From positions 26,233,501 to 26,297,500 of the forward strand of contig CANTUV010000032.1 of the NCBI GenBank assembly GCA_947685225.1: a stretch of 64,000 nucleotides of DNA, in the 5' to 3' direction. The position numbers and the translations under genes are program-made. Source of the stretch: Garcia nutans (Eukaryota; Streptophyta; Magnoliopsida; Malpighiales; Euphorbiaceae). The notes under the pieces are model-generated. The model was not told where the DNA came from. It saw only the letters and a list, made by a program, of their open reading frames with translations, and ran no database searches. Shown here piece by piece: positions 1 through 10,355 of the stretch. Each line of letters opens with the position of its first letter. Within the stretch, counting starts at the first letter, position 1.

Positions 1-521
1 CAATAAACAACCCTAATACTAGCGACAGGATTTAATTTATTGATTGCAATGAACACTAGAAAGACCTTGCCCTAACCAACAAACCTACTAGCGAGATTCA
101 TTTAGATTAGATCATACAATTACTTAATATAACCCAAAAGATTCTACCCAATCAAATTATACCAATCGCCACTTGTATCAACTCGAATAAACAATTACGG
201 ATTTAATCTCATTGATTAGCTATATGTATCCTATCAATTAATCAATTGGCCAGATCAATCAACTAATAAAAATACACTAAGGATGGATTTTCCCAATAAG
301 CCACAGTAAAAGTATGAATACAAAAGAATCAAAAAGAATAATTAGGCACAATCAAACCTCACAATCTTAAGAACTTCAACCTTGAATTAATCCTTGACTG
401 AAATAAAGAGTTTAGCCACACATGGCTATGGAAGGAAACATTGTAAAATCCGTCAAGAAAACTGAAATTCGTATATCTCTTTACCTCCTCCAAAAGTGTC
501 TATTTAAAAACCTAATTTTAA

Positions 522-529
522 CTTATATA
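522..529 (-). promoter_or_regulatory. putative LTR TATA box
   Basis: TATATAAG on the minus strand, about 400 bp into the LTR. This is a plausible core promoter for the 4730-7117 ORF element. Position and motif are seen; function is inferred. Confidence 0.4.
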
Positions 530-680
530 CTCCTAAAAGTGGGGCCAAAACATAATATATCAAAAAGGCCCACTAAAAACTACTTAAATCCTATTACAAG
601 TCGGTTTAGAAGTCCTCAAATACCACTAAAATGCATGGGCCCGTCACTTAATTAAATCAGCCCGTTCAGGTCTGCCTGGC

Positions 681-704
681 CCTTAGCCTTGGGCAAGGCT
701 AAGG
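681..704. repeat. 11-bp-stem palindrome in LTR
   Basis: CCTTAGCCTTG and CAAGGCTAAGG form a perfect inverted repeat around a 2-nt loop. Related palindromes of the same design occur at 4651-4668 and 7484-7501 in the same element. Confidence 0.8.
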
Positions 705-927
705 CCTCTGCTGCCAATCTGCCAATCTGTCATAAAGAAAATTCAGCTTCATGTCCTTTGCTCCAATACTTCCAATCCAGCTCCAAATAAGCCTCTTTAT
801 TGCAAATCCACCGTTCCTATCCAGAATAATAAAAACCAAGTAAAAGCTCTTCTTTTCAATGTGAATAACATCAATTAAGCACAAAAACAAAGTAATAAAC
901 ATGTTGGATTTGCAACCTATCAAATAT

Positions 928-961
928 CCCCACACTTATCCCATGCTTGTCCTCAAGCATG
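928..961 (-). promoter_or_regulatory. polypurine tract with adjacent hairpin
   Basis: On the minus strand an AGGA-loop hairpin (stem CATGCTTG/CAAGCATG, plus positions 942-961) is followed by AAGTGTGGGG and, seven bases later, by the LTR start. This is the expected plus-strand primer position for reverse transcription. The same hairpin-PPT design recurs at 2667-2700. Confidence 0.6.
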
Positions 962-1480
962 ACTTAAAACTCAAAATCAAACCTATAAGGAGACCACATA
1001 CTTCACCCAAGAACCCGATCAAACACACACATGTTCCCCAAACAACTCAACATCGCAATTAATAATCCAACCCTCAACATCATTCCATCATTATGAACTC
1101 AATTGAAAAAGGTTACACTAAGAATTCTTAAAACACGCACACACACATTCGAAGTTTGAATCAACAAGTATTTTATCGAGCAAGTAACAAAACATATAAA
1201 AACATTTCATAGCTTCATTAAAACAGAATTAAAGAACAACCATAGGCTCCCCTCTAAACTCCCTCTCCACTAATGTAGGTCAAGTCTCAACCAAAGATCA
1301 TTAGGTCTTTACATGGGTTAGGCTAGGTGATGGTTACAAAAGATAGGATAATGTAAGGCTAAGAATAACAAGAAAATAAGTCTTTTACAATTAATTTCTA
1401 AAGAACAATGCACGAACTAATGGCGACAAATGCGACTTAAACCAGAGAAAAGCTTAAAAAAAACTAAAACTAAAATTGAA

Positions 1481-1592
1481 TACACTTTTTTTTTCTTTTT
1501 CTTTCTTTTCTGATTTTTTTTTCATTTTTCTCTTTCTTTTTTTTCTTTTTTTTTCACATTCTGTTTTTTTTTTAATTTTCCTTTTTTTTTAT
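1481..1592. repeat. T-rich pyrimidine low-complexity tract
   Basis: About 110 bp that is almost all T with scattered C (purine-rich on the element's coding strand). Low complexity with no coding content. Confidence 0.8.
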
Positions 1593-2666
1593 TGAAGCTA
1601 AAATATCACATGACTATTTACAACCATCTCAAACCCCATAAAAATTAACACACACAAGTCAAAAGGACTATTTATTCCCACAAACTAGACTCAAATCAAT
1701 GACATTAAACAAAACTACATTTGCGCCAATTATTAATAACATACACGTGCATGCTCAAGAATGACTAAAAAGACCATTTTCTTGTTCAAGGGTGGTAGGC
1801 AAAGGGCTTTTGGTGTATATGGCTATATTGTAGGCTAAGAAAAGAAATTAGAGTACGCATTTAGCATACTTCGTAGGCTAGAAGGGGTAAAAAGAACGGT
1901 AACGTAAAGGTGGAAAAAACGTAAAAGGAATGATGAATCGACCAAAAGAACGCCTAAATCATCTCAAAAGTCGAGACTCGCCTAGGATTTCGCCTCAAGG
2001 GAGCGTAGAAAAGAGTTCTAGTGTTCGGAAGCTATCCTAAATTTTGGCTTTGGAAATTGCTCTCAAAAACACTTATCGAAAGAAACTAAGTTTTGCAATA
2101 TGAAACTTTTAGAATTTAAAGTGTAACAGCTTGCAATCAAGATTCACAAGTGCAGTAATGGTCAATCTCAAGCTAAAGTTCTCGCTTACTAGTTTTGTCA
2201 TTCAAGGTCCCCATATGTGTTCGACTAGGTTACAAAGGCAAATTACTCCTCTCTAGAATTTCCTAAAAGTTCAAGTCATGTTTAAAAACATAAACAGCCC
2301 AATGAGTAATCCCAAAATCAGTTTAACACATCAAAACTGCAAAAATTTACTCGAAATGTCATGGGATAAGTGTCTAATCTTCCTAACTCAAAAGTCACAT
2401 TTTCAAAAGTCAAGTCTCATACCAGAAATTAAGCATATGGCAGCAGCAGAATCACACAAAAATATCATCAAATGCCATCATTAAAAATGGAAAAACTTGA
2501 CAATAGCGAACTATAACGCATAACAATCAAACAAGCAACATGACAGCAGCTATTAATCAACAGAAAGCTCAAAATTTCAGCACTATAACATCAAAATTCC
2601 AGCTGTCTCAATCACATAAATCAGTCCCAAAAATTGCATCAAAAACATTCTCATACCAAATCCCCT

Positions 2667-2700
2667 CCCCACACTTATTTCACACATTGTCCTCAATGTG
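2667..2700 (-). repeat. second PPT-plus-hairpin module
   Basis: A second copy of the CCCCACACTTAT motif (plus strand) is followed by a hairpin with stem CACATTG/CAATGTG (683-689 and 694-700 of the 2-kb block) around the same TCCT loop as at 942-961. It lies about 1.74 kb inside the 3' LTR. A possible internal primer site or duplicated 3' end; function is inferred. Confidence 0.6.
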
Positions 2701-2960
2701 GACAAATCATAATCAACCACAAGAAGAGGGTCTCTAGCAAATAAAATTAAAAGAGAGTGGAGGTGTAGAGATATTGCCGTGTTATTGCCGAACAATTGCT
2801 TGTCAAACCTCAGTGATAAGTTAGTTTTGAACCAAGCGATTTACCAAAGTCACAACTTACCTGCAAGAAACTCAACCACCAAACGCAAACCAAAACGAAC
2901 AAGCAAACAAGCAAGCAATTGACTGAATAGATAAAGCACAAAGTGCTGCTCAAAATCTCC

Positions 2961-2982
2961 TCCCCACACTTATTCCTTGCAC
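2961..2982 (-). repeat. third, decayed PPT-like motif
   Basis: TCCCCACACTTATTCCTTGC repeats the PPT block once more, but the complementary hairpin arm is missing. Likely a decayed copy of the module at 928 and 2667. Confidence 0.45.
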
Positions 2983-4065
2983 TAAACATATGGAGAAGAA
3001 ATGCCCACGGCAAAAATTTGAACATCACATTCTCAACATCAACAACACATCATGGAAACAACAACAACAACAATAGCAGAGTTTCAATTCAAATTTGCCT
3101 TTACAGATTATAAATCCAACCAGCAAACCAGAATCAAACAAGCAGCAAGCAAAAATTTTTTTTTTTAACTGTCCATTTTGCAAAATCAGCAATGTATCAT
3201 GGAGACAGTACATAGAGCAGAATTTAATGACAAAGTTGAATCCTCCTCTTGTAATGCAAATAAGCACAGTTTAAAAGCACACAAAGCACTGTAATCAATT
3301 ATATTAAAGTGCATTCATTACTTACCGTTCAATATTTTGAGTAAAATCGAGAACAGCCCAAAATCACTCAATATTCAATCAATTTCTCAAGTCTAGAGCA
3401 TCCTAAGAACACCCAAATCTCAAACATGCAATTGCAATGGAAATATTGCTCTATAACAGATGTAACAGAGTTGTTAATTGGCAACTTAACAAGTTTAGTC
3501 AAGAAGATTCATGAAATCTGAAATACCCAAATGGTAGTAATCAAAGTTTCAGTGCAGTTAAACAACCCAATTCGCAGCTTGAACAGAAAAGCAAAAATCT
3601 AGCATTCCAAAATAAGTACCCTACATTTTCCAAAATAATCAACTGCCATTAAAATTTCAGCAAGCAGAAGTAACTAGACTTCCCCTACTTGGAATCAAAA
3701 GCACCCAGCACAAACATATGCTTCATAATGTCCAATCAAAAACTACAACTCCCTAAGTCTTATCAATTGTCTCAATTCTCAACAGAATTTCAGTTAAGAA
3801 ACATTTCTCAAACTGTTAATGCTCAATCTCACAATAGAATTAGAAGAGAATATTAAGAAAAAGTGATAGAAAGCGTACCTGAATGATGACAGAGAGAAGA
3901 AATCAGAAGGAAGTTTAAAGTATGAAGTGCAAACCTCAATTTCTTGATAGGTCTTCTATCGAAATCAAGAAACTGATTTCGAAAATTGGATCTCACGCGA
4001 TGGTGGCTGCCGAAAGTGAGGGCTTGAGATGCTGGAGTTTCGGTTGAGGGGTTGCTAGATTTCAA

Positions 4066-4265
4066 AATTGTTGGGGCTGCTGGGTTTTCCGGATAGAGAG
4101 AGAGAGATAGATGCTGGATTTTCAAATTCTGTTGGGGCTGCTGGATTTTCGATTGAGGGGCTGCTGGATTTCAAAATTGAGAGAGAGAGAGATGCTGAGT
4201 TTTCAAAAATTGAAAGGGAAAAGGGGCTGCTGGATTTTTGGGTTTGTTGGGGCTGCTAGATGGGG
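4066..4265. repeat. degenerate tandem repeat, GGGGCTGCTGGATTTTC type
   Basis: At least four imperfect units combine GGGGCTGCTGGATTTTC with runs of GAGAGAGAG. They cause overlapping chance ORFs on both strands. No gene is inferred. Confidence 0.7.
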
Positions 4266-4729
4266 AAGAGAAGATGGTGGCTGGTGGGGTGTTTCTGGTT
4301 CGTGAGTTGAGAGAAGAAGAAGAGTTAAGTTATTTTTTTTTCTCCACTTGTATAAAAATTAAAAAGATATTAATAATAACTTGTGGTAAAAATTAAAATA
4401 GAATAAAAGAGAAACAGAAACAGAAATAAAAACTCTCTGACTATTAAAGTACCGTAAATATATTAAAACTGAAGTTCTACTGCCAGCAACTTAAAAATCA
4501 CCATTAATGACCAACTTTTAACCTCTTTTAGACACAGCATTTCCAGAAAATAAAATAGGAAGAAGACGACACTGTTCATGGCAATTTTTTTTTTTAAAGA
4601 AAAACAAGTGCAGGAAATTCAAATAAAAAGAAAAAAAACATAAAATTTATTAGGCTTGGACAAGCCTAGCTGGGTTGCCTCCCAAAAGCGCCCTTGTTTA
4701 ATGTCTTAGGCTCGACATTTCCCGAAATT

Positions 4730-7117
4730 TTAACCGAACTCCGTCGGGGTTCCATAGGCAGCATGTCCTACCCTTCTACACGCATCTTTGTACTCATTGC
4801 ACACCTGAATTAACCTCTTTCCTTGCCCACTACTTAAACCTGTGGGCACTATCAAAGCAATTGGGTCTTCATCATCAATAAACAAATATTTTAAGCGATT
4901 CGGCAATCGCCTCAAACCCAATTTCATTGCCTTCTTCTCATTCTCAACCTGCAACTTCTCATCAAACAAAACTTTTTCTTTGAACTTATTAGTACAATCA
5001 ATATCAGAATTATTGCAAGAAACCACATTTAAGTCACTTTTATCATTCAATTGAGAAGAGTTTTCAATACCAGCCTCAACATTAGATATAGCATTCACAT
5101 TTGACACAACACTAACATCCTTAACTTCACTATACATATTAAATTTGACAACTTCACTATCCAGCTCCATGGTAAGAATACCATCAAAAACATCAACTTT
5201 AGTCCTAGCTGTCCTAAGAAATGGTCTCCCTAAAATGATTTCAGAATAATTTGAGGATTTAGGATCCTTCATATCAATAACATAGAAATCAGCAGGGAAA
5301 ATTAAATTATTAACTTTCACTAACACATCCTCTAGCACCCCTTCTGGATAGATTACGGACTTATCCGCCAATTCAATGCAAATACTAGTTTTCTTTAAAG
5401 CACCTATATTCAAAGAAGAGAAAATAGACAATGGCATAACATTAATTGAAGCGCCTAAATCACACATAGCTTTCTTAATTTGCACATTGCCTATTCTACA
5501 AGGGATAGAAAACATACCTTCATCCTTGCATTTTGGTGGGAGTTTTCTTTGTAAAATCGCAAAGACATTCTCCCCCACACTTACCTTCTCAACCTCAGCT
5601 TGTTTTCGCTTACTTGTGCAGAATTCCTTCAAAAATTTTGCATAACGAGGTATTTGCTTAATTAAGTCAAGTAAGGGAATATTTACCTCGACCTTGCGAA
5701 AGACTTCAAAGATATCTTTCTCTTCTTGTTCCTTCTTGCATTGCTTCAACCGCTTGGGAAAAGGAGGTGGAATGACAATTGGTTCGGACATCCATCCTTG
5801 CACTTGCTTGGTAGGCTCATCCTTCAAAATCTCAACCTCTTTTTCATCTTCTTCCTTGGGCCTGCTGCTGTTTTTCTTTGGAGCTGCTGTTGTATTTAGC
5901 TCTTTTCCACTACGTAAAGTGATGGCACTTACGTTCTCCCTCGGATTGACAATAGTTTGAGAGGGAAGCTTCCCTTGCGTTTCCAATCTGCTCACGGAGG
6001 AGGCTAGCTGGCTGATTTGGCTCTCCATATTTTGGATGCTCTTCTTTGTTTCGCTTTGAAACTCATGCATGTTTTGCTGGAATGCTTGTTGGGTAGTGGC
6101 AAGTGATCTAACTATGTCTTCCAAAGACATGTGTGAGTTGGAAGATTGTTGAGGAGGTGGCCTAGCTTGCTGAAAATTCTGCTGCCTATTCCCATAGTTA
6201 AGATTCGGGTGCCTCCTCCAACTATCATCAAAAGTGTTGGAGATGGGAAAGTTGGATCTTTGAGGCTGCCCGGAAAAACCTCCAATAGCGTTGACTTGCT
6301 CTTGACCCTCTTGCCGAGATGGACATGCATCGGTTGGGTGGTCATAAGAAGTGCATGCTTCACATGCTCTTTTATGACTATTAAGTCCTGCAGCAAAATT
6401 TTTAATCACAGAAGTTAGCTCATTAAGTTTAGCTTCAATGGAAGAATTACTTACCTGATAGAGCTTGCGTGATGGCTCTTCAATTTGTCCAAATTGTTGC
6501 GTGTTTGCAGCCATGGTTGATATGATCTCTCTTGCTTGGGCTGGAGTTTTGTTAACAAGAGCTCCCCCACTTGCAGCATCGACCATTTTCCTTTCTATAT
6601 CCAGCATCCCTTCATAAAAATACTGGAGAAGTGATTGTTCGGACATCCCATGTTGTGGGCAGTTTGCACACAACCTCTTGAATCTCTCCCAGTAATCATG
6701 AAGACTTTCTACATCTTTTTGTTTGATCCCACTAATCTCCCTACGAATGGTGGCTGCTCTAGAGGCGGGAAAATACTTATCCAAGAATGCATGAGCCATC
6801 GCGGGCCATGTGGTTATAGAACTTGGTGGTAAGTTAAGTAACCATTCTTTAGCAGCATCTTTAAGTGAAAACGGAAATGCTCTCAACTTAATTTGCTCTT
6901 CCGTCACCCCTTGAGGCTTCATACTAGAGCAAACTCCATGGAACTCTTTCAAAAAGTTGTGTGGGTTTTCAGTCTTCATCCCATGGAAAGTAGGTAGTTG
7001 ATGAATCAAACCCGATTTCAGCTCGAAAGGCACCTCCAAATTCGGATAAGTGATGCACATAGGCTGCTGCTCTACAGGGGCAGCTTGCAACTCTCGAACA
7101 GTGCGGTTGTCAGCCAT
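4730..7117 (-). CDS. gag-protease polyprotein of non-autonomous LTR element
   Basis: An uninterrupted 795-codon ORF. Residues about 54-170 resemble the plant Retrotrans_gag domain (FLKEFH, LPPSSITTW, ALxWFKRLC-like blocks). A CX2CX4HX4C zinc knuckle lies at 252-265 (CEAC..H..DAC), followed by a Gln/Ser-rich linker. A retropepsin-like domain has its active-site region at residue 553, reading CDLGASINVMP, so the usual DSG/DTG is DLG. The ORF then stops; no RT or integrase follows, unlike Athila/Tat polyproteins. The start is the first ATG, about 250 bp after the PBS. Gag-only or gag-pro-only elements are known in plants (TR-GAG type) and move with proteins supplied in trans; I infer this is one. 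An intact ORF in an otherwise decayed window suggests relatively recent activity. Confidence 0.85.
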   Translation of the reverse strand: MADNRTVRELQAAPVEQQPMCITYPNLEVPFELKSGLIHQLPTFHGMKTENPHNFLKEFHGVCSSMKPQGVTEEQIKLRAFPFSLKDAAKEWLLNLPPSSITTWPAMAHAFLDKYFPASRAATIRREISGIKQKDVESLHDYWERFKRLCANCPQHGMSEQSLLQYFYEGMLDIERKMVDAASGGALVNKTPAQAREIISTMAANTQQFGQIEEPSRKLYQVSNSSIEAKLNELTSVIKNFAAGLNSHKRACEACTSYDHPTDACPSRQEGQEQVNAIGGFSGQPQRSNFPISNTFDDSWRRHPNLNYGNRQQNFQQARPPPQQSSNSHMSLEDIVRSLATTQQAFQQNMHEFQSETKKSIQNMESQISQLASSVSRLETQGKLPSQTIVNPRENVSAITLRSGKELNTTAAPKKNSSRPKEEDEKEVEILKDEPTKQVQGWMSEPIVIPPPFPKRLKQCKKEQEEKDIFEVFRKVEVNIPLLDLIKQIPRYAKFLKEFCTSKRKQAEVEKVSVGENVFAILQRKLPPKCKDEGMFSIPCRIGNVQIKKAMCDLGASINVMPLSIFSSLNIGALKKTSICIELADKSVIYPEGVLEDVLVKVNNLIFPADFYVIDMKDPKSSNYSEIILGRPFLRTARTKVDVFDGILTMELDSEVVKFNMYSEVKDVSVVSNVNAISNVEAGIENSSQLNDKSDLNVVSCNNSDIDCTNKFKEKVLFDEKLQVENEKKAMKLGLRRLPNRLKYLFIDDEDPIALIVPTGLSSGQGKRLIQVCNEYKDACRRVGHAAYGTPTEFG

Positions 7118-7368
7118 TTCTTCTTCTTTATCAGATTCTAGTAAAACTTTTTCTTACTCGGAACTTTCTTCTTCAGATTTGGTTGAAGAACCAAACAAAC
7201 CAGCAGCTGGACCTTCTGGATCAGTAACGGAGGTAGATTCTGCCCACTTACGTTCCTTTGCTTGTCTCCTCAATGAACGGGCTGTCTTCTCTATCTCAGG
7301 ATCAAATGCTAATGGCAAATTTTCAGATCTGGTCATCCAAAAAGACAATAAACAGTAAAGTTAACTAG
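7118..7368 (-). other. short leader between PBS and gag
   Basis: The 5' untranslated leader of the gag-pro element on the minus strand. An unrelated 64-codon ORF at 7154-7348 has no recognisable motif and is taken as leader sequence. Confidence 0.5.
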
Positions 7369-7386
7369 TCCCCGGCAGCGGTGCCA
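7369..7386 (-). promoter_or_regulatory. primer binding site, tRNA-Asp-like
   Basis: The minus strand reads TGGCACCGCTGCCGGGGA, five bases inside the LTR end. It closely resembles the TGGCGCCGTTGCCGGGG PBS used by Athila-type plant elements (tRNA-Asp 3' end), with two differences. Confidence 0.7.
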
Positions 7387-7391
7387 AAATT

Positions 7392-7740
7392 TGATGGGTG
7401 TCGAATCCACCAAAAATAATAAACCTGCTCTTCCTACAAAAGAAAACTTGTAAATAGGGTGAGAAGGATCGAACCCTAGGGACTAGCCTTGCCCAAGGCT
7501 AACCAAAACCTGACCTGCTGTAATTTAAGAAAAATAAAATAAAAATAGGGGAATTATATTTATGAAAAATAAAACGAAATTAAGTTAAAGAAGTGATCAA
7601 GAACGAAATTAGGACAGCAAAAATAATTAAAAACTTGAAACAATGGAAGTGAACTCAGTCAAGGACGATTCGCGGTATGAAGTTCTCACGGATTGATCAC
7701 TGGCTAAAAATAATCTTTTTAATTCATATTCACAGACAAG
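7392..7740 (-). mobile_element. 5' LTR fragment of gag-pro element
   Basis: On the plus strand this starts TGATGGG directly after the PBS, so on the minus strand the LTR ends CCCATCA. Only about 350 bp look LTR-like; the outer part with the promoter is missing or replaced around 7740. The exact break is uncertain. A palindrome TAGCCTTG/CAAGGCTA sits at 7484-7501. Confidence 0.55.
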
Positions 7741-8373
7741 TTATAGCCTGTAACATTCTGAATTCCAGATTGGTAAGAAACAGACATAGAGGATATGATT
7801 TAGGCTTAGAACAAAGGAGTTTACAACATGACCTATAACTTGAGCTCAAATTTCATCTAAGTTAATGACAGAATTAGAGAGTCTCAAAGAAGACTTAATT
7901 GTTTATTTGTGTCTTAGGTAGATGTATAACTTGAAATTACTCATTTTGGAGTTGTATAGAATAAGATATGATGGATTTAGTAGACAATGTGCAAGCTGCC
8001 TCACGACAGCATAGTAGGCTTGACTTCAAAGGACCGTCAAAAATCCGATATAGCTTGGATCGACCTGAAATTTTGATACAATATATCCCCAGATGTTTAG
8101 TATCAGTGGGAATAAGAATTACTTAATTTGGAGTTGTGAGTAAAAAGATATTAATAAAGAAAGACAGCAAGGTCAGGAAGGGATATCAAAAGGACCTAAG
8201 TGGAAATTTCTCAAAAGTTAGGGGCAACTATGTAAACTTAAAAATTAAGTGTCGGAAGTTCTTAATAGTGCCCATATCTGACCCCGAAAGAATATTCTCG
8301 AGATTAATCGGGTCATAACCATGGGTTTCAATTTTTCCCGAATGACTGGCGGCAGGATATTTCTTCAGCCGAC
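7741..8373. other. unassigned junction sequence
   Basis: About 630 bp between the truncated LTR and the PMD gene. A degenerate internal repeat (ACTyATTTTGGAGTTGT-like) occurs near 7938 and 8112. This is where the Tat element's 3' LTR would be expected, but neither TGTGAACC nor GTTCACA termini nor the LTR hairpin array is present. It may be a remnant of another LTR or the 5' region of the PMD gene. Confidence 0.35.
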
Positions 8374-9906
8374 ATGATTACTTTGATCGGGGTTGACTAT
8401 CCTCGATATCAGGCGCCTCGCTGCATTCAGCGGAGGTGGCTTGTGGAGCAAGCGCCAGGTATCTACACTGGTTACGAGACAGGCAACCTTACTGCTGACC
8501 AGGCGGCCAGGTTTACCTTGCTTCTCCTGTTTTCTAGCTCCTTCTTATCAAACAGGAAAGATGCAGTGAGTCTCAATGTGCTGAAGAGCCTACTTGACCT
8601 GACACGGCTTCATACATACGATTGGGCTAGCATGATGCTGTGTAGGTTGTATGACGACATGTCTGACCTCTGCTATACCCGTATTGCTCCCTGTGGCTTG
8701 TATTACTTCTGGGAGGTAATGTAAAGAACATTTTCCCTATCTTTATATATGTTGACATACACCAATTCTGATATATTTTTTTTTCAGACTTGGGCTTACG
8801 AGTACTTTCCTGGCATCGCCCCTTTTCTTCGTGAGATACCTGCCCCCGTCGATCCTCTTTCCCCCATTGCTTGGAGGTGGTATAGAGAGAGGGTAGAAGT
8901 ACCAAAGAGGAAACTTCCCATCAGAGGGCTGAGATCATTCTTCGACAGCTGCCCAATGGACTCAGTAAATGCTTCATCGTCATCTTTTTTATTATATTAG
9001 AGAAAATGATTCACTAATATAACAAATTTTTACAGGTTGCATCTGAAGTGATGTCTCACCGACTAGCAGAGTGGATTGCTCAAGATTACAGCTTTTGGCG
9101 ATCAGAGTTTCTGACTAGCCGTCGATTCATACTTCCCCATCCAGAGTTTCGACGGTATTATCTCGCTGAGAGGGTGACTTTCCAGATCGCCGGTTTCCGT
9201 GCAGTTCCCATGGATCCCCCTGATGATATGCTATCTTCAACACTTCTGCCTGTTACTGTGTCCCAGTATGAGGGCGACCCTTTCGAGTCGGCTTATGCCC
9301 CGGATGAGGATTATGACTTCTACTGCCTTCATCGACTGATGCCATGCATTGGGACACGATTTGACTCTGTACCTCCTTATCGGTCTTCCCACTCTTCGGC
9401 TCCCACTTCTGGCACTCCGAGAGACCATCCCTCTCCCGACCGGCAAGCTGACAGACCCTCTTCCTCTAGGGCTGAGACTTCCGCTTTCGGGGCTGGACCA
9501 TCACACACTGGAGGAAGCAGCAGTTCATCTCATTTGAGGCCTCCCGCATCCGTCCTTACAGCTACCGGCCAATTTGACCCTATTTTAGCCGACTTGAGGC
9601 TGCCTTATGCTGCTCGTTATCATGCACCTGGTGGTTGGGTGACCCGACCAATTAGTGCAGAGGGTGCATTATATCGGAGCTTTGCTCATGTCACTCAGGT
9701 ATATTCTCATAGAACTTTTCATGAAAAGGATTCATAAAATTCTCTTGAGATTGATTGTGATTTTGTCTCTTTTACAGGTACCAGAGGGCCTGATCACGGA
9801 AATGGCGGCACTGATTACTGCTTTCTCGGATGAACTGTCTGGTGCTTGGACTGAGGCTGCTTACGAGAGGCAGAGCAGGCCGCAAAGACGAAGAGGCCGG
9901 CACTGA
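8374..9906 (+). CDS. plant mobile domain (PMD)-like protein, four exons, intact
   Basis: Exons 8374-8715, 8788-8964, 9036-9698 and 9778-9906 join into one open frame of 436 residues ending in TGA. All three introns (72, 71 and 79 bp) have GT...AG ends, pyrimidine-rich 3' ends and phase 0. The protein resembles the PMD (aminotransferase-like) family: YDWASMM..LYDDM, then GLYYFWE joined to TWAYEYFP across intron 1, then a WxFWR-like block. The C-terminal third is Ser/Pro-rich and ends in a basic RPQRRRGRH tail. The frame is already open from 8308, but 8374 is its first ATG. It lies antisense to the Tat gag-pol, as extra ORFs of Tat elements often do. The function of retroelement PMD proteins is unknown. 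Family call moderate, gene structure strong. Confidence 0.75.
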
Positions 9907-10197
9907 TTTTTTTCATACTTGTCTTGACCTATGCTTGCTGTATTTGAACTATTCCCCTTCTGTACTTTGTACCTTTCATGTTTTTCATCTGTTATCTGAA
10001 CTTATCTGTAAACCTGCACTTATTTGTTAGTATTAACAGCACATATGTATGCATGATGCTTTTTCTTTTTAGAAATCTATTTTAAAAATAAATCCCTGAC
10101 ACAATCCCAAAAAATAGCACATAACAGGGCCTAAACAGGGCCAAAACATGAGAATTTTACAAAACATCAAAAAAAAAGAGGAATCAGGACGGTCGGC
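9907..10197. other. spacer between antisense genes
   Basis: The 3' flank of the PMD gene. It is T-rich up to about 10070, then has an AAATAAATC stretch and short GGGCC repeats near 10130. No ORF or RNA gene is seen. Confidence 0.5.
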
Positions 10198-10277
10198 GGC
10201 GGCCGAGCCGCCGTGCACGGTGGCCGAGCCGCCGGCAGCGGCGGCCGAGCCGCTGCCCAGGCCAGACCAGTATAAAA
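10198..10277 (+). promoter_or_regulatory. putative antisense promoter: three GCC-box palindromes plus TATA
   Basis: GGCGGCCGAGCCGCC-type near-palindromes start at 10198, 10219 and 10240, exactly 21 bp apart, and TATAAAA follows at 10271. Copies one and two contain AGCCGCC, the core GCC box bound by plant ERF factors. The DUF7745-like ATG follows at 10356. The same 21-bp-spaced palindromes stand 20 bp from the TATA motif in the Tat LTR (19480-19542) on the opposite strand. Motifs are seen; promoter activity and ERF control are inferred. Confidence 0.6.
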
Positions 10278-10355
10278 CTCAAGGTTGTCTTACATCTGTG
10301 GGTCAGAAAGCAATCCTCTTACTGCAAGATCTTATTATTTTTTTTTCAAATAACA

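Larger units (their letters stand above)
1..922 (-). mobile_element. 3' LTR (partial) of gag-pro-only LTR element
   Basis: Read on the minus strand, the LTR begins with TGATAGG at 922, directly after a GTGTGGGG polypurine tract, and runs off the window edge. The other end of this LTR type, at 7392, reads CCCATCA, which is the inverted partner expected at LTR termini. A minus-strand TATA motif lies at 522-529. The two visible LTR pieces come from different parts of the LTR, so they cannot be aligned to prove a direct repeat. The assignment therefore rests on termini, PBS and PPT. Confidence 0.65.
923..4729 (-). other. non-coding 3' internal region of gag-pro element
   Basis: This is about 3.8 kb between the gag-pro stop and the 3' LTR, where an autonomous element would carry RT, RNase H and integrase. 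I find no RT, integrase or RNase H motif on either strand and only short chance ORFs. It contains a long pyrimidine tract, a CTGCTGGATTTTC-type tandem repeat and three PPT-like motifs. Sequence just after the gag-pro stop, around 4660-4700 on the minus strand, could encode a residual conserved-looking tail but is closed by stops. Confidence 0.6.

Noticed and set aside
371..7687. Inverted similarity between 371-400 and 7657-7687 (CAGTCAAGGA ... TGAAGTTCT)
   Set aside because: Only 10 + 9 matching bases with unmatched centre; flanks do not align. LTR copies should be direct, not inverted, so I treat it as chance.
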